From Earliella scabrosa (taxonomy: Eukaryota > Basidiomycota > Agaricomycetes > Polyporales > Polyporaceae), in assembly GCA_022605405.1 (NCBI GenBank), contig JABYQQ010000033.1, forward strand, positions 248,001 to 312,000: DNA of 64,000 nucleotides, written 5' to 3'. The stretch's first letter is position 1, and the number at the start of each line of letters is the position of its first letter. Shown piece by piece: positions 33,421 through 45,168 of the stretch. The position numbers and the translations under genes were made by a program. The notes beneath the pieces are model-generated. The model did no database searches. It was not told the DNA's origin and saw only the letters and a list, made by a program, of their open reading frames with translations.

Positions 33421-36360
33421 ATGACTACTCCTTCGAACTCATACACGATCAAACACCTTCATGAGACAAACAGCATCGGCCTTCACTCTCACATTCCGGA
33501 ATGCAAAAATCCCTCGCTCAGAGACTTTGCGACGGATGTACGCGGCGGAGTTCTCCACGTATCGCGGCTTCCAGCAAGGCTGACATGGTGTCTCTCAGGT
33601 GTTCATTGCCGGCAGCGGCCCTATTGCGGCGACGTACGCGAAGTCCCTTGTCGAGGCCGGGTACAAGGTAGGTTCGACTGAGTCCAATTGACCCAACCTA
33701 AGCTTGACGTTCCGATATCCGCAGGTGCTCATGTGCGAGATAGGCGCGTCGTGAGTACCCCATGTGCAGCCCAGCGATCAATGGTTGACAGATACGCGCC
33801 TGTAGTGACAGCTTCCGTGCGACGACTACGAAGGACGGAAGGAGGTACGTGGATCCATTCATTTCCTAGGATACCATCCGTACCTCTCATTGCAGGGAGG
33901 CATTCATTCCCGGAGCGCACAAGAAAAACGAAATCGAATACCAGAAGGTGCGCCTAGCGATGAATGACGCATTCTCTTCACGTCCTGACCCAACCTTACC
34001 AGGACATCGACCGTTTTGTCAAGTGAGTGTCTTGTAGAGCGAGACGTTGCCACGCTCACCGTCATCTGTTCCTCTAGTGTTATCCAAGTACGCTCTTCGG
34101 CTATACCATTGTCTTCCTCGGACTGATCTCCTTACTCCGGTTTGACAGGGCGCTCTCAGTACGGTCTCGGTCCCAGTCGAGAACCTCACCGAGGACTCGT
34201 TGGACCCTAGCGCCTACAATGCTGAGTACGATCTCGTTCCACCCAAGACGCATCTCGGATGAGCTCATACGCATTTACAGCTTGACAAAGCCCCCCGTGA
34301 CTAATGGCAAGAACCCGAACCAGAAGAGGGCTGGAAACCTGTCAGCGGAAGCCGTCACTCGCGGTGTGGGCGGCATGACGGTAAGCACCCGGTCTCAATC
34401 CCTCGTCCATCATTCGCGCTTCTCTCCGAGCCTTCCGCTCCCTTCACGTTCTTCGCTTCTCTCTCCTTGCATGGTCGGACGTTCTGATGCCATTTTCAGA
34501 CTCACTGGACGTGTGCCACTCCACGCCTCCACCCAGACCTGGAGTTGCCCGTGCTCGAGCAAGACAAGCAGGCGAACCTCCGCGAATGGGGGCGCCTCTA
34601 CGACGCCGCCGAGAAGCTGATCGGGACAAACGAGCACGCCTTTGACGAGTCCATCCGGCACACCCTCGTCCTCCGTACGCTCCAGGACGCCTACGCCGCG
34701 CGCAACCGCCGCTTCAAGTCCCTCCCGCTCGCGTGCCACCGGCTCCCGAACCCCGACTACGTGAACTGGCACGCCACGGACACGATCCTCGAGCACATCT
34801 ACGTCGACGAGGACAAGCGCAAGCGCTTCAAGCTCCTCACCAACCACCGCGTCACCAGACTCGCGGTCACCTCGCCGAACGACAAGGAGTTCACCATCGG
34901 CGCGGCTGAAGTCAAGGACCTGTTGAGCGATGCTCAGGATCCGAACACGCCCCCGACGTCGTACATCACTGCTAAGGTCTTCATCGTCGCTGCGGGAGCA
35001 GTCGGTACTCCTCAGGTACGGTTGTGCCATCGCATGTTCCTTCCCGAGCTCTTGACTCACTCGAGTGTGCAGATTCTCTTCAACTCCGGTTTCCAGAAGC
35101 GCGACAAGGACGGGAACGTTCTTCCCGAGTCTATCATTCCTAACTTGGTATGTCATCTATCTGTATCATCGTATTGTGCAACTGCGACTGACTGGCGGAC
35201 AATGATAGGGACGCTACATGACGGAGCAGCCGTGAGCACGCGCGGCCACCCCTCACTGTCATCCCGTGATGCTCACCCCCTGATTATACAGGATGTCTTT
35301 CTGCCAGGTTATCCTGAAGCAAGATCTGGTCAAGAAGATCCCCAGCAACCCGTACAAAATCGATTGGTGGGCTGAGAAGGTGCGCGGACTTCCACTCCTG
35401 ACAATCGTATAACACCGACACGGATGGATCTTCTAGGTCAAGTATCAGCAGACGCACCACCCCGAGGACCCCCTGCAGTGTATGTCGCCTCTTCCCTTCC
35501 TCACAACCATAGTAGAATCACTCACTGCCCGTGAATGCATAGTCCCCTTCCGCGACCCAGAGCCGCAGGTCACTACGCCCTTCTCTGTTGAGCACCCTTG
35601 GCACACCCAGGTCCGTCCTCATCCATCCTCTTCCCCCTTCATCAGCTGAACTCACCTGCCCTATGTCTCGGCGCGCCAGATCCACCGCGACGCATTCTCT
35701 TACGGTGCCGTCGCGCAGACGATCGACACGCGCACGATCGTCGACCTGCGCTTCTTCGGGTACTCGGAGCCGGTCGGGACGAACGAGGTCCGGTTCGAGA
35801 CCGAGTACGAGGACGGGTACGGGATGCCCCAGCCGACGTTCAACTTCTTCCTTTCCCAGGACGACCGCGACCGTGCGGGCCGGATGATGCAGGAGTGCGT
35901 GCAACCCCTCGCTCTTGCTCGTGTTTCGACCTTGGCTGACTGTAGAGTAGCATGTGCGAGGTCGCAACGACCCTGGGCGGGTTCTTGACTGGCTCTGAAC
36001 CGCAGTTCATGGCTCCCGGTCTCCCGCTCCATCTCGGTGCGTATCTTGTCGCTTCTCGTGGAGCGTCATACTCACATCCGCCCGTGCTCTAGCTGGGACC
36101 GTCCGCGCTGGGTGAGTGTCCTTCCCACACGAAGCGAAGACGTACATCGACTGACCGCGTCTCACCGACCCCATAGCTTGGACCCCAAGACGCACGTCGC
36201 GGACACGTACTCCAAGGTGTACAGGTTCAAGAACTTGTATGTCGGCGGCAACGGCGTTATCCCGACCGGCTTTGGCGCGAACCCGACGCTTACGTCCATG
36301 GGCTTCGCCCTCCGCGCCGCCGAGTCGATTATCAAGCAGCTCAAGGAACACAAGCTGTAA
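33421..36360 (+). CDS. p2ox: Pyranose 2-oxidase
   Basis: FAD-linked GMC oxidoreductase that oxidises glucose at C2 to glucosone, making H2O2 for lignin-attacking peroxidases; usually peri- or extracellular although no classical signal peptide is visible. Nineteen exons (33421-33537, 33599-33667, 33725-33750, 33806-33844, 33896-33947, 34003-34022, 34078-34087, 34149-34225, 34281-34380, 34500-35015, 35073-35147, 35209-35231, 35292-35379, 35437-35479, 35543-35610, 35680-35894, 35951-36036, 36093-36111, 36177-36360) give 608 aa. Visible features: FAD-binding [15 protein letters not shown]; flavinylation His172 in THWTC; catalytic pair His540 (GLPLHLAGT) and Asn583 (FGANPTLTS). Blocks IPFRDPEP-like (here [10 protein letters not shown]) and [13 protein letters not shown] are of the Phanerochaete type. 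Exon 7 is only 10 nt. The first 36 residues are not conserved, so the start is less certain. Confidence 0.93.
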
Positions 36361-37250
36361 AGCTGGAGCGTGCACGAGCACTCCGAGAGTCAAATATGTT
36401 CACCAGTGCAACGGGAAGAGGGGTGTATGATTACTAGCTAGCGGCATGTACGAGAGACGCAAATATGATGGTCCGCGATCCCCAGATATTGGGTCCAGAT
36501 GTGACCTTCGTACCCAACTGATGCTCGAAGTACTTACTTACCCATCCAACGTAGGTGAGTTCATTCTCGTAGGCGCACTCCCGATTTGGACATGACTCTT
36601 AGTCAGCACGTACTTGGCCGTTCCATCGCCGACTCCGAGCCTTGATTCGTACATCTTCCACTCATGCTTCTACCAGTGCAATTCAACAGAGCTCACCCAC
36701 GCCGACATCATATCCCGCTGTCCTTGGCTTTCCCGTGCGCTAGTACTTCTTTTCACAGAATTATCAATGTGCCTGAGAAAGCACAGCCCACCAGTACGTA
36801 GATCCCGCGGCGCCGTGTACAAATCTCTGATTAAAATAGCGTTGATCCAGTCTGACCTCGCGTTTACACCATTCTCCCATGCTGAATGCGTTTGCCACAT
36901 GACCTCCGTTGGCTCAACGCGAACCTTCTGGAGATTGAGCGTAACATGGACCACTGAGTCTCGCCCACAGGAGTACAGCGATCGGGGATTGACCAATGCC
37001 CGCTCGGAGGTTCTCGCGGGCGCGGCTAGCTCTTTATGTCATTAATCTCAAGGCAGAACACACTTCCGCCTACAGCTTCTTGACCCGGCTTACGACTCGC
37101 TACGTCATGGAGGAGATACGTCTTGAGAGCAGGAGATAAGTATAAGTACGCTATGGTCTCAACCCGACAGATTGCGCACTCACCATCCCTTCGTAGCTCG
37201 GCGTACAACGTCTAACACCATTCTACAAACCTCGTCGCACTAACTGCATC
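36361..37250. other. Intergenic, no gene seen
   Basis: Region between pyranose 2-oxidase and the aldo-keto reductase. A TATAAG at 37141 lies 104 nt before the reductase ATG and may be its TATA box. No coding sequence is recognised. Confidence 0.4.
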
Positions 37251-38828
37251 ATGTCTGACGCTTGGGCGCCCGCGCCCCCGCCGCCGACCAAGCTCGGCTA
37301 CTACCGCCAGCTCTCGCCTCTCGCAGGCGTGCACGTCTCCCCGCTCTGCCTGGGGGCGATGAGCATCGGTGACAAGTGGGAGAAGTTCGGGATGGGCGTC
37401 ATGAACAAGGAGTCGAGCTTCAAGCTCCTCGACGCGTTCTACGAGGCCGGCGGGAACTTCATCGACACCGCGAACAACTACCAGGACGAGAGCTCGGAGG
37501 AGTTCATCGGCGAGTGGATGGAGTCTCGTGGTATTCGTCACCAGATGGTCATCGCTACGAAGGTGCGTCTTGGTGCCTTGGCATCGAGGTAGGGTCGTGC
37601 GAGCGAGTACTTATGTCCGAGATTAGTACACGACGAACTACAAGCGGGGTGCGGACGATGTCAAGCAGAAGGTTCATTACACCGGAAACAACGTGAAGGC
37701 GATGCACCTCTCCGTTGAGGACTCGCTGAAGAAGCTCCGCACCGACTACATCGACATCCTGTACGTGCACTGGGTAAGTATCGCCACTCGTACAGACTAC
37801 GAACAACGTGCTTACATCGTCCATTTAGTGGGACTGGGACACCTCCATGGAAGAAGTCATGAATGGTCTGCACCATCTCGTCGCTAGCGGCAAGGTCCTG
37901 TATCTTGTAAGTCCTCATGAGTTTTCCGCTTGTACGGTTTCTGGAGATACTGACTCTGTCGTAGGGGGTCTCGGACACTCCCGCCTGGATCGTGTCCAAA
38001 GCAAACCAGTACGCACGGCTCACGGGGAAGACGCCCTTCGTCATCTACCAGGGGGCTTGGAACATCATGCAGCGCGACTTTGAGAGGGACATCATCCCGA
38101 TGGCGCGGGCGGAAGGTATGTGAAAGTGCGAGATGTTGATTGCTCACGCTTTCTGAACTGAACGTATGACAGGTTTGGCTCTCGCACCCTGGAACGTCTT
38201 GGCGGGTGGTCGGCTCCGAACAGACGCCGAAGAAGAGGAGCGTCGCAAGACGGGCGAGAAAGGTATGTGTACATAGTCATGGGTAGGGACAAGGGCTCAC
38301 ACTTTCCCCTAGGTCGAATGATGGGACGCACGGATTGGGAGAGGACGGAAGAGGAGCGCAAGGTGTGCAAAGCGTTGGAGGAGGTCGCGAGACAAGTCGG
38401 CGTTACGAGCATCCAAGCGGGTAAGTGTATCTGGGGTCTGAGGTTCTTGAACTCGAGATAGCTGTTCTAACGCCTAACCTGAATCTCAAGTGGCGATCGC
38501 CTACGTCATGCACAAGACGACGCATGTGTTCCCAATCATTGGAGGGCGAAAGATTGAGCATCTGCAGGCAAACATTGCGGCGTTGGACATCACGCTCTCG
38601 GACGAGCAGATCAAGTTCCTCGAGGATGCACTTCCTTTCAACCCTGGCTTCCCGATGTCGTTCTGTGTGAGTACTTATTCTGTGGCCATTGTCCATGACT
38701 GTCGTGTTACGGACACAGAACGCTCACTGTATTTATGTCTGCAGGGCGATGGTAGTCAGTATATATGGCTCATGAAGAGCGCGGGGAACTTCGTGCGGTG
38801 GCCTCGTCCGCAACCCATCCGTCAATAG
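37251..38828 (+). CDS. Aldo-keto reductase, aryl-alcohol dehydrogenase type
   Basis: NADPH-dependent reductase that in white-rot fungi reduces aromatic aldehydes (for example veratraldehyde) to alcohols, recycling substrates for H2O2-producing oxidases; cytosolic. Eight exons (37251-37562, 37627-37773, 37829-37906, 37965-38115, 38173-38262, 38313-38420, 38491-38666, 38745-38828) give 381 aa, the usual length for fungal AAD proteins. The catalytic tetrad is Asp72 and Tyr77 ([11 protein letters not shown]), Lys104 (IATK) and His152 (YVHW). Further family blocks are [23 protein letters not shown] and [13 protein letters not shown] (cofactor end). Same orientation as pyranose 2-oxidase, 0.9 kb downstream. 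Exact substrate not shown by sequence. Confidence 0.92.
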
Positions 38829-39672
38829 TTCTTTGGCAGTCCCGCCCAACACGCGTGTCTGCGTATGGTATTCTCTTGCGCTTGCATAATAGAACCATCC
38901 GAACATCTTGCATGAGGAAAGTCTCACGCGACAGCGCGAATCAGTAACGATGATAAGAGCGAGTATCAGAGCGTGTACATGACAGTAACGGAGAGCAATG
39001 AGACTGGATACATCGTGCCAGTGTAAGCGCAGAGCAAGAAAGAGCAGCATAACTCGAACTACGATCATGATCACTACAAATTGAGACTAGATGCAGGTTC
39101 AAACGAATACTTAGTCTGACCGGTACTTGATCGGGTCTCGCAACTTGTTGCAAGCTGAAAGCCTATCGGCACCGTAGTGCCACAAGGTTAGTAACGCTCT
39201 GTATCACGGCGTATATTTGGCTCGGCATGAGGGAGCAACGCACCTCTTTCAGCAAGCCCTAGCTTTTGCAGAGACAACTCCGCTGGTGGAACGTAGTAGG
39301 AGAACGAGCTGAGAGCAGGAAAAACTAGGAGCTCACGACGGTATGCCTGGGTTACCATTTGACGTGTGACGCCCTTCGTCCTCAACCGTGACATAGCCAC
39401 GTGGTGTTTACGCGTTGTCACGAGCGAGTCGGACTAACTTGAGTTGGCACTACGACTTGACCGTCTACCATACCATGCTAAGTGAGATGTTGTATCTCAG
39501 ACTGCGATCCGCTTATTGCCATTATGACTCACTACATCTACTCGTACGATCCGTAGCTTAGTAGGCACTGAAGCTTGAAGCTTGAAGGGACCACTGGCAC
39601 AAAACAAAGCTCAAGTTCTCCCGAGGTCACACGCACACGTCATTCACCAACGATGTTGCGCACGTCGTGACC
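38829..39672. other. Intergenic, no gene seen
   Basis: Between the aldo-keto reductase and oxygenase copy D. Only short unrelated frames. Confidence 0.4.
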
Positions 39673-39678
39673 TATATA
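39673..39678 (+). promoter_or_regulatory. TATA box of oxygenase copy D
   Basis: TATATA (in CCTATATAGC), 46 nt upstream of the chosen ATG. Confidence 0.55.
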
Positions 39679-39724
39679 GCTCGCGACAGAGCAAACGCTC
39701 ACGGAGATCACAGCATGCCCAAGC

Positions 39725-41157
39725 ATGCCAGGACTGTCTGCCCATCCTCCGTTCCCTCAGGATATACCAACTTATTCCCTGCTGGTCGTTGACTATCAGC
39801 TCATTCAAACCGGAGACGAGGATGAACTCAACAAACTGTGGAAGGCCGCAACGGAGATTGGCTTCTGGTAGTAAGTGCATTCACAACGTACTTACTTAGA
39901 ACGCTCCGATAACGTTATTCAGCCTCAAGAATCACGGCGTACTAGACGCAGAGGTGGATGGCATGTTCGAGATGGGTAGAGAGACTATTTCCCTCCCTCT
40001 CGAGGAGAAGCTGAAGTTCGAGCTTGGAGACAACGGCTCAGCATTTGGGTGTGTTTGCCCAGCCTATCCCTAATGCATTACTATCTCATCTTGTTTCTTC
40101 GAATCATCTAGGTACAAGAAGGCTGGCGCACAGGTCATGGATGAGCGCGGCACCCCAGACGTGACCGAATTCCTGAATATATCGAAAGATGACGCTCTCG
40201 CTTGGCCCAACCCGGTCCACAGGACATATCCAGCCACAGTCAACGCACGTATGGAGTCAGTCGTGCAGCCGTTCGTGCGCAAGGCGCTGACGATCAACCA
40301 CTTCCTCATCGACGTTCTCAACGACAAGCTTGGCCTCCCGAAGGGCACGCTCGCAGCGTTTCACCAGGTTCAAAAACACAGCGGATGCATCGCGCGGGTC
40401 ATCCGCGCTCCTCCGTATGTCGGTGTCGACGAGAAGCTGTTTCTTACTGCGCATACGGACTATGGCTCGCTGGTGAGTGCTATTCACTCGTTCGTTTGCG
40501 AGCACCTTGACTGACTCGATGGTACTCACATCAAGTCCTTCCTGCATAATCGCCTTGGCGGACTGCAAGTTCTGCCACCCGGCTCCGACAAATGGTACTA
40601 TGTCAAGGTTCGCCTTAACCATATCGCGACTTGCGCGGTTGCACTCAGCTGTCACTTGCTCTTCCAGCCGGTCCCCGGGCTCGCGATATGCAATGTCGGC
40701 GACGCACTCAACATCTTCAGCGGCGGGATTCTGCGCTCGAACATCCATCGAGTCATGTCAGCCCTCATCTCTTTTAGCATGATCGGCTGCCTGACTCAAT
40801 AATCTTGTGCTGCAGACCTCCACCGGGGGAGCAGGCGCAACACGAGCGCTGGTCCCTCGTGTTCTTCACGCGCCCCAACGACCATGTCGAGTTGCGCGCG
40901 CAGGCGGACAAGAGCGCGCTGATTGCGCAGGCGGTCGCAAAAGCACCCGTGGGGAAGTACGAGCCTGGCGTGACTGCCAAGGAGTGGATCGCGCGGCGGT
41001 TCAGGACGCAGAGGGCCGCGAACTTCAATGTAGGTCGAAGTTGCGATGAGGGTTTGTGCGGGGTTGCTGACCAATTGCTTCGTAGGGTCCCGAGAGCTGG
41101 AAGGCGCGAACGGGCACCGAGGACACGCCCATCCCGGGAGACCCAGAGAGGGTTTGA
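39725..41157 (+). CDS. 2OG-Fe(II) oxygenase, IPNS-like (copy D)
   Basis: The only plus-strand member of the six-gene family. Seven exons (39725-39870, 39923-40048, 40112-40472, 40536-40607, 40668-40756, 40816-41029, 41086-41157) give 359 aa. Iron ligands are His205, Asp207 (HTDYGSL) and His262 (NIHRV); 2OG binding Arg276/Ser278 (ERWSL). Closest to copy F: both have INHFLIDVLNDKLGLPKGTL, KYEPG and a tail of the WKxRxGTEDTPIP type. Of two ATGs 11 nt apart I chose the second, which gives the family start MPGLSAHPPFPQD; the first is in another frame. Substrate unknown. Confidence 0.92.
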
Positions 41158-41606
41158 GTGTGCGAGCGTCTTTGCCCGTATGCTTCAACATATCGTAATC
41201 ACACGCATGCTAGACGTCTCGTCCCCTGTCAGCAACTGTAGCTTCTCAGGTACACGCAGTTGAATAGTGAGGTTGGTCTGGTTGTCTTTGTGAAAAGTGA
41301 AGAAGATCACTGGTGACTAGCGCTGAAGTTCCAATAAGCGTACTGCCCGCGCGTTAGTTCCGATGAGTTGTGACTGGAGCGAAGGCGCAGTCTCTGCTTA
41401 ATACCCTATGGCATTCCACAGGATGATAGGTCGCTCGTACGGACACGGATCAGGTTGGGGAAAGTATAGAGATCCAGACAAAACCCGCGTAACGTCAGGG
41501 TACATGACCGAACCATATATGTACCTCCCGAGTCCTGCCGAGTAGCGAGGTATCAGTGCGGATTGGCGTGTTGACCCGGTAGCCTTCTACTTTGTAACAT
41601 ACTCAT
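41158..41606. other. Convergent 3' flanks of copies D and E
   Basis: Gap between two convergent oxygenase genes. No coding sequence or repeat seen. Confidence 0.4.
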
Positions 41607-43113
41607 TCAGGTCGCCTGGTCTGCAGGGATTGCGGTATCCTCTGTGCCCTTCCAAGTCTTCCAACCCGACTCCTATCGTACCGCACACCGCGCACAGCAA
41701 GTCAGCGCCCATAGCCACACAGCTCGCTCCACGCCCACTCTCACCTTGTACGTCTTGTACCGGAGCCCCGCCGTCCGGCGCATAATCCAGTCCTCCGCGT
41801 TCGTGCCCGTGTCGAAGCGTTCAGGCGTGCACGACTCCGCGACCGCCCGGGCGATCGTCGGGCTCGCGTCCGAGAGCGCGCGGAGCGTGGCCGTCATCGT
41901 CGGGCGCGTGAAGAACGCTACGGTCCACCGCTCGAACGCCGCCTGCGGTCCCGGCGGGGGGCTGAGTGATACTCGGTTAGCGCGAGCGAGGGGGGAGGGA
42001 GGGATGGAGGGGACAGGAACGCTCACACGACGCGGTGAATGCTGGAGCGAAGGATGCCCCCGCTGAAGATGTTGAGCGCGTCGCCGACGTTGCAGATTGC
42101 GTATCCGGGCATGGGCTATATTATATGGCCACATCCACAGGAATTAAGGAGCATGTAAACCAGCCGGTCGTGCGAGAGGCTCGCATCCTGATTCCTCACC
42201 TTCACGTAGTGCCACTCGGTCGCGCCGGGCGGAAGGACCTGCAGCCCGCCCGTACGGTTGTGCAAGAACGTCTAACGGCGAGACGGGTCAGCCCGCGCAC
42301 GGAGCACGGGGAGGCGTGCGAGACACTCACTAGCGTGCCGTAGTCAGTGTGCGCTGGGATGAACAGCTTCTCGTCCGGGGCGTGCGGTGGGGCGCGGATG
42401 CACCGCGCAAGACTACTGCTATGGTCCCCCTCCCGATGCAAGCCCGCGAGAGCACCGCGCGGGAGCCCAAGCCTCTCGTTGAACACAGCGAGGAGCGTCC
42501 CGTTCACGGACTGCGCCTTCTCGACGAACGGCCGGATCGTGGACGCCATGTGCGCGGAGACGGCGGAGGGATAGGTGCGGTGGACGACCTGGGGCCAAGC
42601 GAGCGCGTCGTCTCGCGAGACGTTGATGAACTCGATCGTGTCGCGGGTGCCGTTCTCGTCGATTGCCTGTACCCCGGGAGCCTTGTACCTGGGGAGAGCG
42701 TGAGGCACGCGCGGAGGGAAGGAAAGGAGAGGTGGGCGGGGATGCATGCAGAGCAGGGTAATGGGTGGTGAGACTCCTCACCCGAACGAGCCTCCGGCAT
42801 CGCCGAGCTCGTACTTGATTTTCTCCTCCATGGGCAGGCCGATGACCTCTTTGCCCATGTCGAACATGGCTTCTACTTCCGCCTCAACACCGTGGTTCTT
42901 CAGGCTGGTGGACGGGTCAGCGTCCAAGGATCGCCGTTTGTATGTAGCCGAGTGGAGGAAGACTTACTACCAGAATCCGAGCTGCGTTGCAGCCTTCCAC
43001 AGCTTCTCAGTCTCGTCCTTGTCATTGGCCTTGATAAGCTCGTAGTCGATCACGAGGAGACCGTACGTCGGTACATCGTCAGGAAACGGCGGGACGATCG
43101 TCAGCCCTGGCAT
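41607..43113 (-). CDS. 2OG-Fe(II) oxygenase, IPNS-like (copy E)
   Basis: Seven exons (43113-42968, 42904-42782, 42688-42331, 42271-42200, 42115-42027, 41961-41745, 41672-41607) give 356 aa. His203, Asp205 (HTDYGTL) and His260 (SIHRV) are present, but the 2OG-binding motif reads Arg274-Trp-Thr276 instead of RxS. This is the most divergent copy: its exon 3 has SAHMAS where the others have NARM, the region before the last intron is RTAGLRYKTYK, and introns 2, 4 and 6 are longer (93, 84 and 72 nt). The coding part is richer in G+C than its neighbours. It is intact and probably has a different substrate. TATA box at 43168-43173. Confidence 0.9.
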
Positions 43114-43167
43114 CGCTGCAGAATGGAGGTCGATCTCGCTCGCTCGTAGCTATCAGCTTGAAACAAA

Positions 43168-43173
43168 GTATAT
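43168..43173 (-). promoter_or_regulatory. TATA box of oxygenase copy E
   Basis: TATATA (minus strand CTTATATACT), 54 nt upstream of the ATG. Confidence 0.55.
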
Positions 43174-43360
43174 AAGCCTATCGCAACACGGTCAAATACA
43201 GGTGATGCCTCTCATGCCGACGTGGAGCAGCCTCCCTGGGAGAGTCTCGCCGTCATCGGATTGCTGAAATAGTACGAACAGGATATGAATACAGCGCGAG
43301 ATAAGAGGCGCGTACACGGCTCGTCCCTGTGACCACAGACCCCCTTACTTCTCGCCCAGT

Positions 43361-44795
43361 TCAGTGAGCAGGGATGGCTTGATGGGGAATGGGGGTGTCT
43401 TCCGTTCCCATACGCTCCTTCCAGGTGTCGGGACCCTAGCGGGCTGCCGTCACCCATCTGACTTAACACTTAGGCAATCCCGAGTGGTAGCGTACCTTAT
43501 ACTGCGAGGCCCTCTGCGACCTCACCCTGCGCGCGAGCCACTCCTCAGCCGTGGTGCCTGGCTCGTACTTCCCTGCTGGGGCCTTCGCAACGGCGTCTGC
43601 AATCATCGCGCTCTTGTTAGCGAGGTGGTGGAGCTCGACGGTGTCGTTCGGACGCGTGAAGAAGACGAGCGACCAGCGTTCGTATTGTGCCTGGGCCTTG
43701 GGCGGCGGACTGCACGGGCGTGAGTGCGAGGGTGTAAGGGTGAACAATGAGGCATGAGGGACGCACATGACGCGATGGATGTTGGAGCGCAGGATGCCCC
43801 CGCTGAAAATGTTCAACGCGTCGCCTATGTTGCAGATCGCGTGTCCGGGAAGAGGCTGTAAAGGTACGTCAACCCGACGCAGTATAAGGGTCAAAGTTAG
43901 TGGAGGGCAGGAACCTTGACGTAAAACCATTCGGAGGAGCCGGGAGGAAGGACTTGTAGGCCACCGAGACGATTGTGGAGAAAGGACTGCGAGAGGTGTT
44001 AGAGGCGTGCATCCATCGGAACGTCATCCCGTACGCCACTCACCAGCGAGCCAAAGTCCGTGTGGGCCGTCAGGAAGACCTTCTCATCGACGCCAACGTG
44101 CGGAGGGGCGCGGATGACGCGCGCGGTGCATCCGCTGTGCTCCTCGGCTTTGTGGAAGCTCGCGAGGGTGCCCTTCGGGAGGCCGAGCTTATCGTTGAGT
44201 ACGTCGATGAGGAAGTGGTTGATGGCCAGCGATTTCTGCACGAACGGTTTGATGGTCGACTCCATGCGCGCGTTGACGGTGGATGGGTAGGTACGACGAG
44301 CTGGGGTAGGCCAGGCGAGAGCGTCGTCCTTGGCAATGTTTAGGAATTCTGTCACGTCCCGAGTACCGTTGTTGTCCATGTACTGGACGCCAGCTGCTTT
44401 ATACCTACATCCGGCGCGTGAGGGGAGTTTGAGAGGGTCCGGACAAGAGAAGACACTGACCCGAACGAGAAGCCTTGGTCGCCCTGCTCGAACTTGAGCT
44501 TTTCCTCCAGGGGTAGAGCTAGGGTCTCCCTTCCCACGTCAAACATCGCGTCGACCTCCTCTACGCCATGATTCTTCAAGCTAGATAGTGGTGATGGTGA
44601 ATGCCCATGAATGCCTGTCGAGACCTCAGCAGCAGACAGAATGACTTACTACCAAAAGCCTAGCTCGGTTGCGGCCTTCCACAGCCTATTGAGTTCGTTC
44701 TCGTCGCTCTCTCGGATGAGCTGGTAGTCGATCACGAGCAGCGGGTGAGTCGGGATGTCGTCAGGGAACGGGGGCGGGTTTGTTAGTCCTGGCAT
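43361..44795 (-). CDS. 2OG-Fe(II) oxygenase, IPNS-like (copy F)
   Basis: Seven exons (44795-44650, 44580-44461, 44404-44044, 43986-43915, 43855-43767, 43709-43496, 43435-43361) give 358 aa. His203, Asp205 (HTDFGSL), His260 (NIHRV) and Arg274/Ser276 (ERWSL) are intact. Nearest relative in the window is copy D, which lies inverted on the other side of copy E. The start is MPGLTNPPPFPDD. TATA box at 44830-44836, 34 nt upstream of the ATG, the shortest leader of the family. Confidence 0.92.
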
Positions 44796-44829
44796 GACTT
44801 CTGACACAGATGCAGAGCTAGAGTGGTAC

Positions 44830-44836
44830 GTATATA
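44830..44836 (-). promoter_or_regulatory. TATA box of oxygenase copy F
   Basis: TTATATA on the minus strand, 34 nt upstream of the ATG. Confidence 0.55.
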
Positions 44837-45012
44837 AGTTCTGTGGACTGGTGGGTGGGAGCCTCCACGGCTCTCCGCCCCGAGGTCTAAACATGGCCAT
44901 CCATGGAGACCGTCTGGAAGAAGCGTCCGCGTCATGTGTCAACGCCAGCGCAAATCCTACCTGCTTCTAAGCTCCTCTACTGGTAGTGACTCGAACCTCA
45001 TCATACTAGTAG

Positions 45013-45168
45013 ACCGAATTGCGCGACACGTACGTGAAAGTGGCTATCGAGTATCACCGGAAGCGCGGCACCACTACGGTCGAGCTCAAATCGGACGAGG
45101 AATGCGTCGTGTCTACGTCTCCGCCTGGTGTTGACGACTGCCACGAGATACGCAGTGTCGGGACGTAG
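45013..45168 (+). pseudogene. Orphan tail fragment of an F-box-like gene
   Basis: Fifty-one codons preceded by in-frame stops read TELRDTYVKVAIEYHRKRGT and VELKSDEECVVSTS before a TAG. This aligns directly with the tail of copy 2 (YVKVTIRSHRTHGNTMVELK, DGECVVSATA). No F-box or repeat region lies upstream, so only the end of a gene remains. It points in the same direction as the head fragment at 47088-47380 but lies before it, so the two are not simply one interrupted gene. Confidence 0.75.

Noticed and set aside
34410..35156. 248-codon open frame on the minus strand inside pyranose 2-oxidase
   Set aside because: It is antisense to the conserved exon 10 of pyranose 2-oxidase, has no recognisable protein, and arises from the high GC codon use of the real gene.
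36093..36111. Loss of the catalytic histidine of pyranose 2-oxidase (GTVRAG instead of GTHRMG)
   Set aside because: The catalytic His is the one in GLPLHLAGT (His540), which is present; the later His of the Trametes enzyme is not conserved in Phanerochaete-type enzymes either, as far as I recall.
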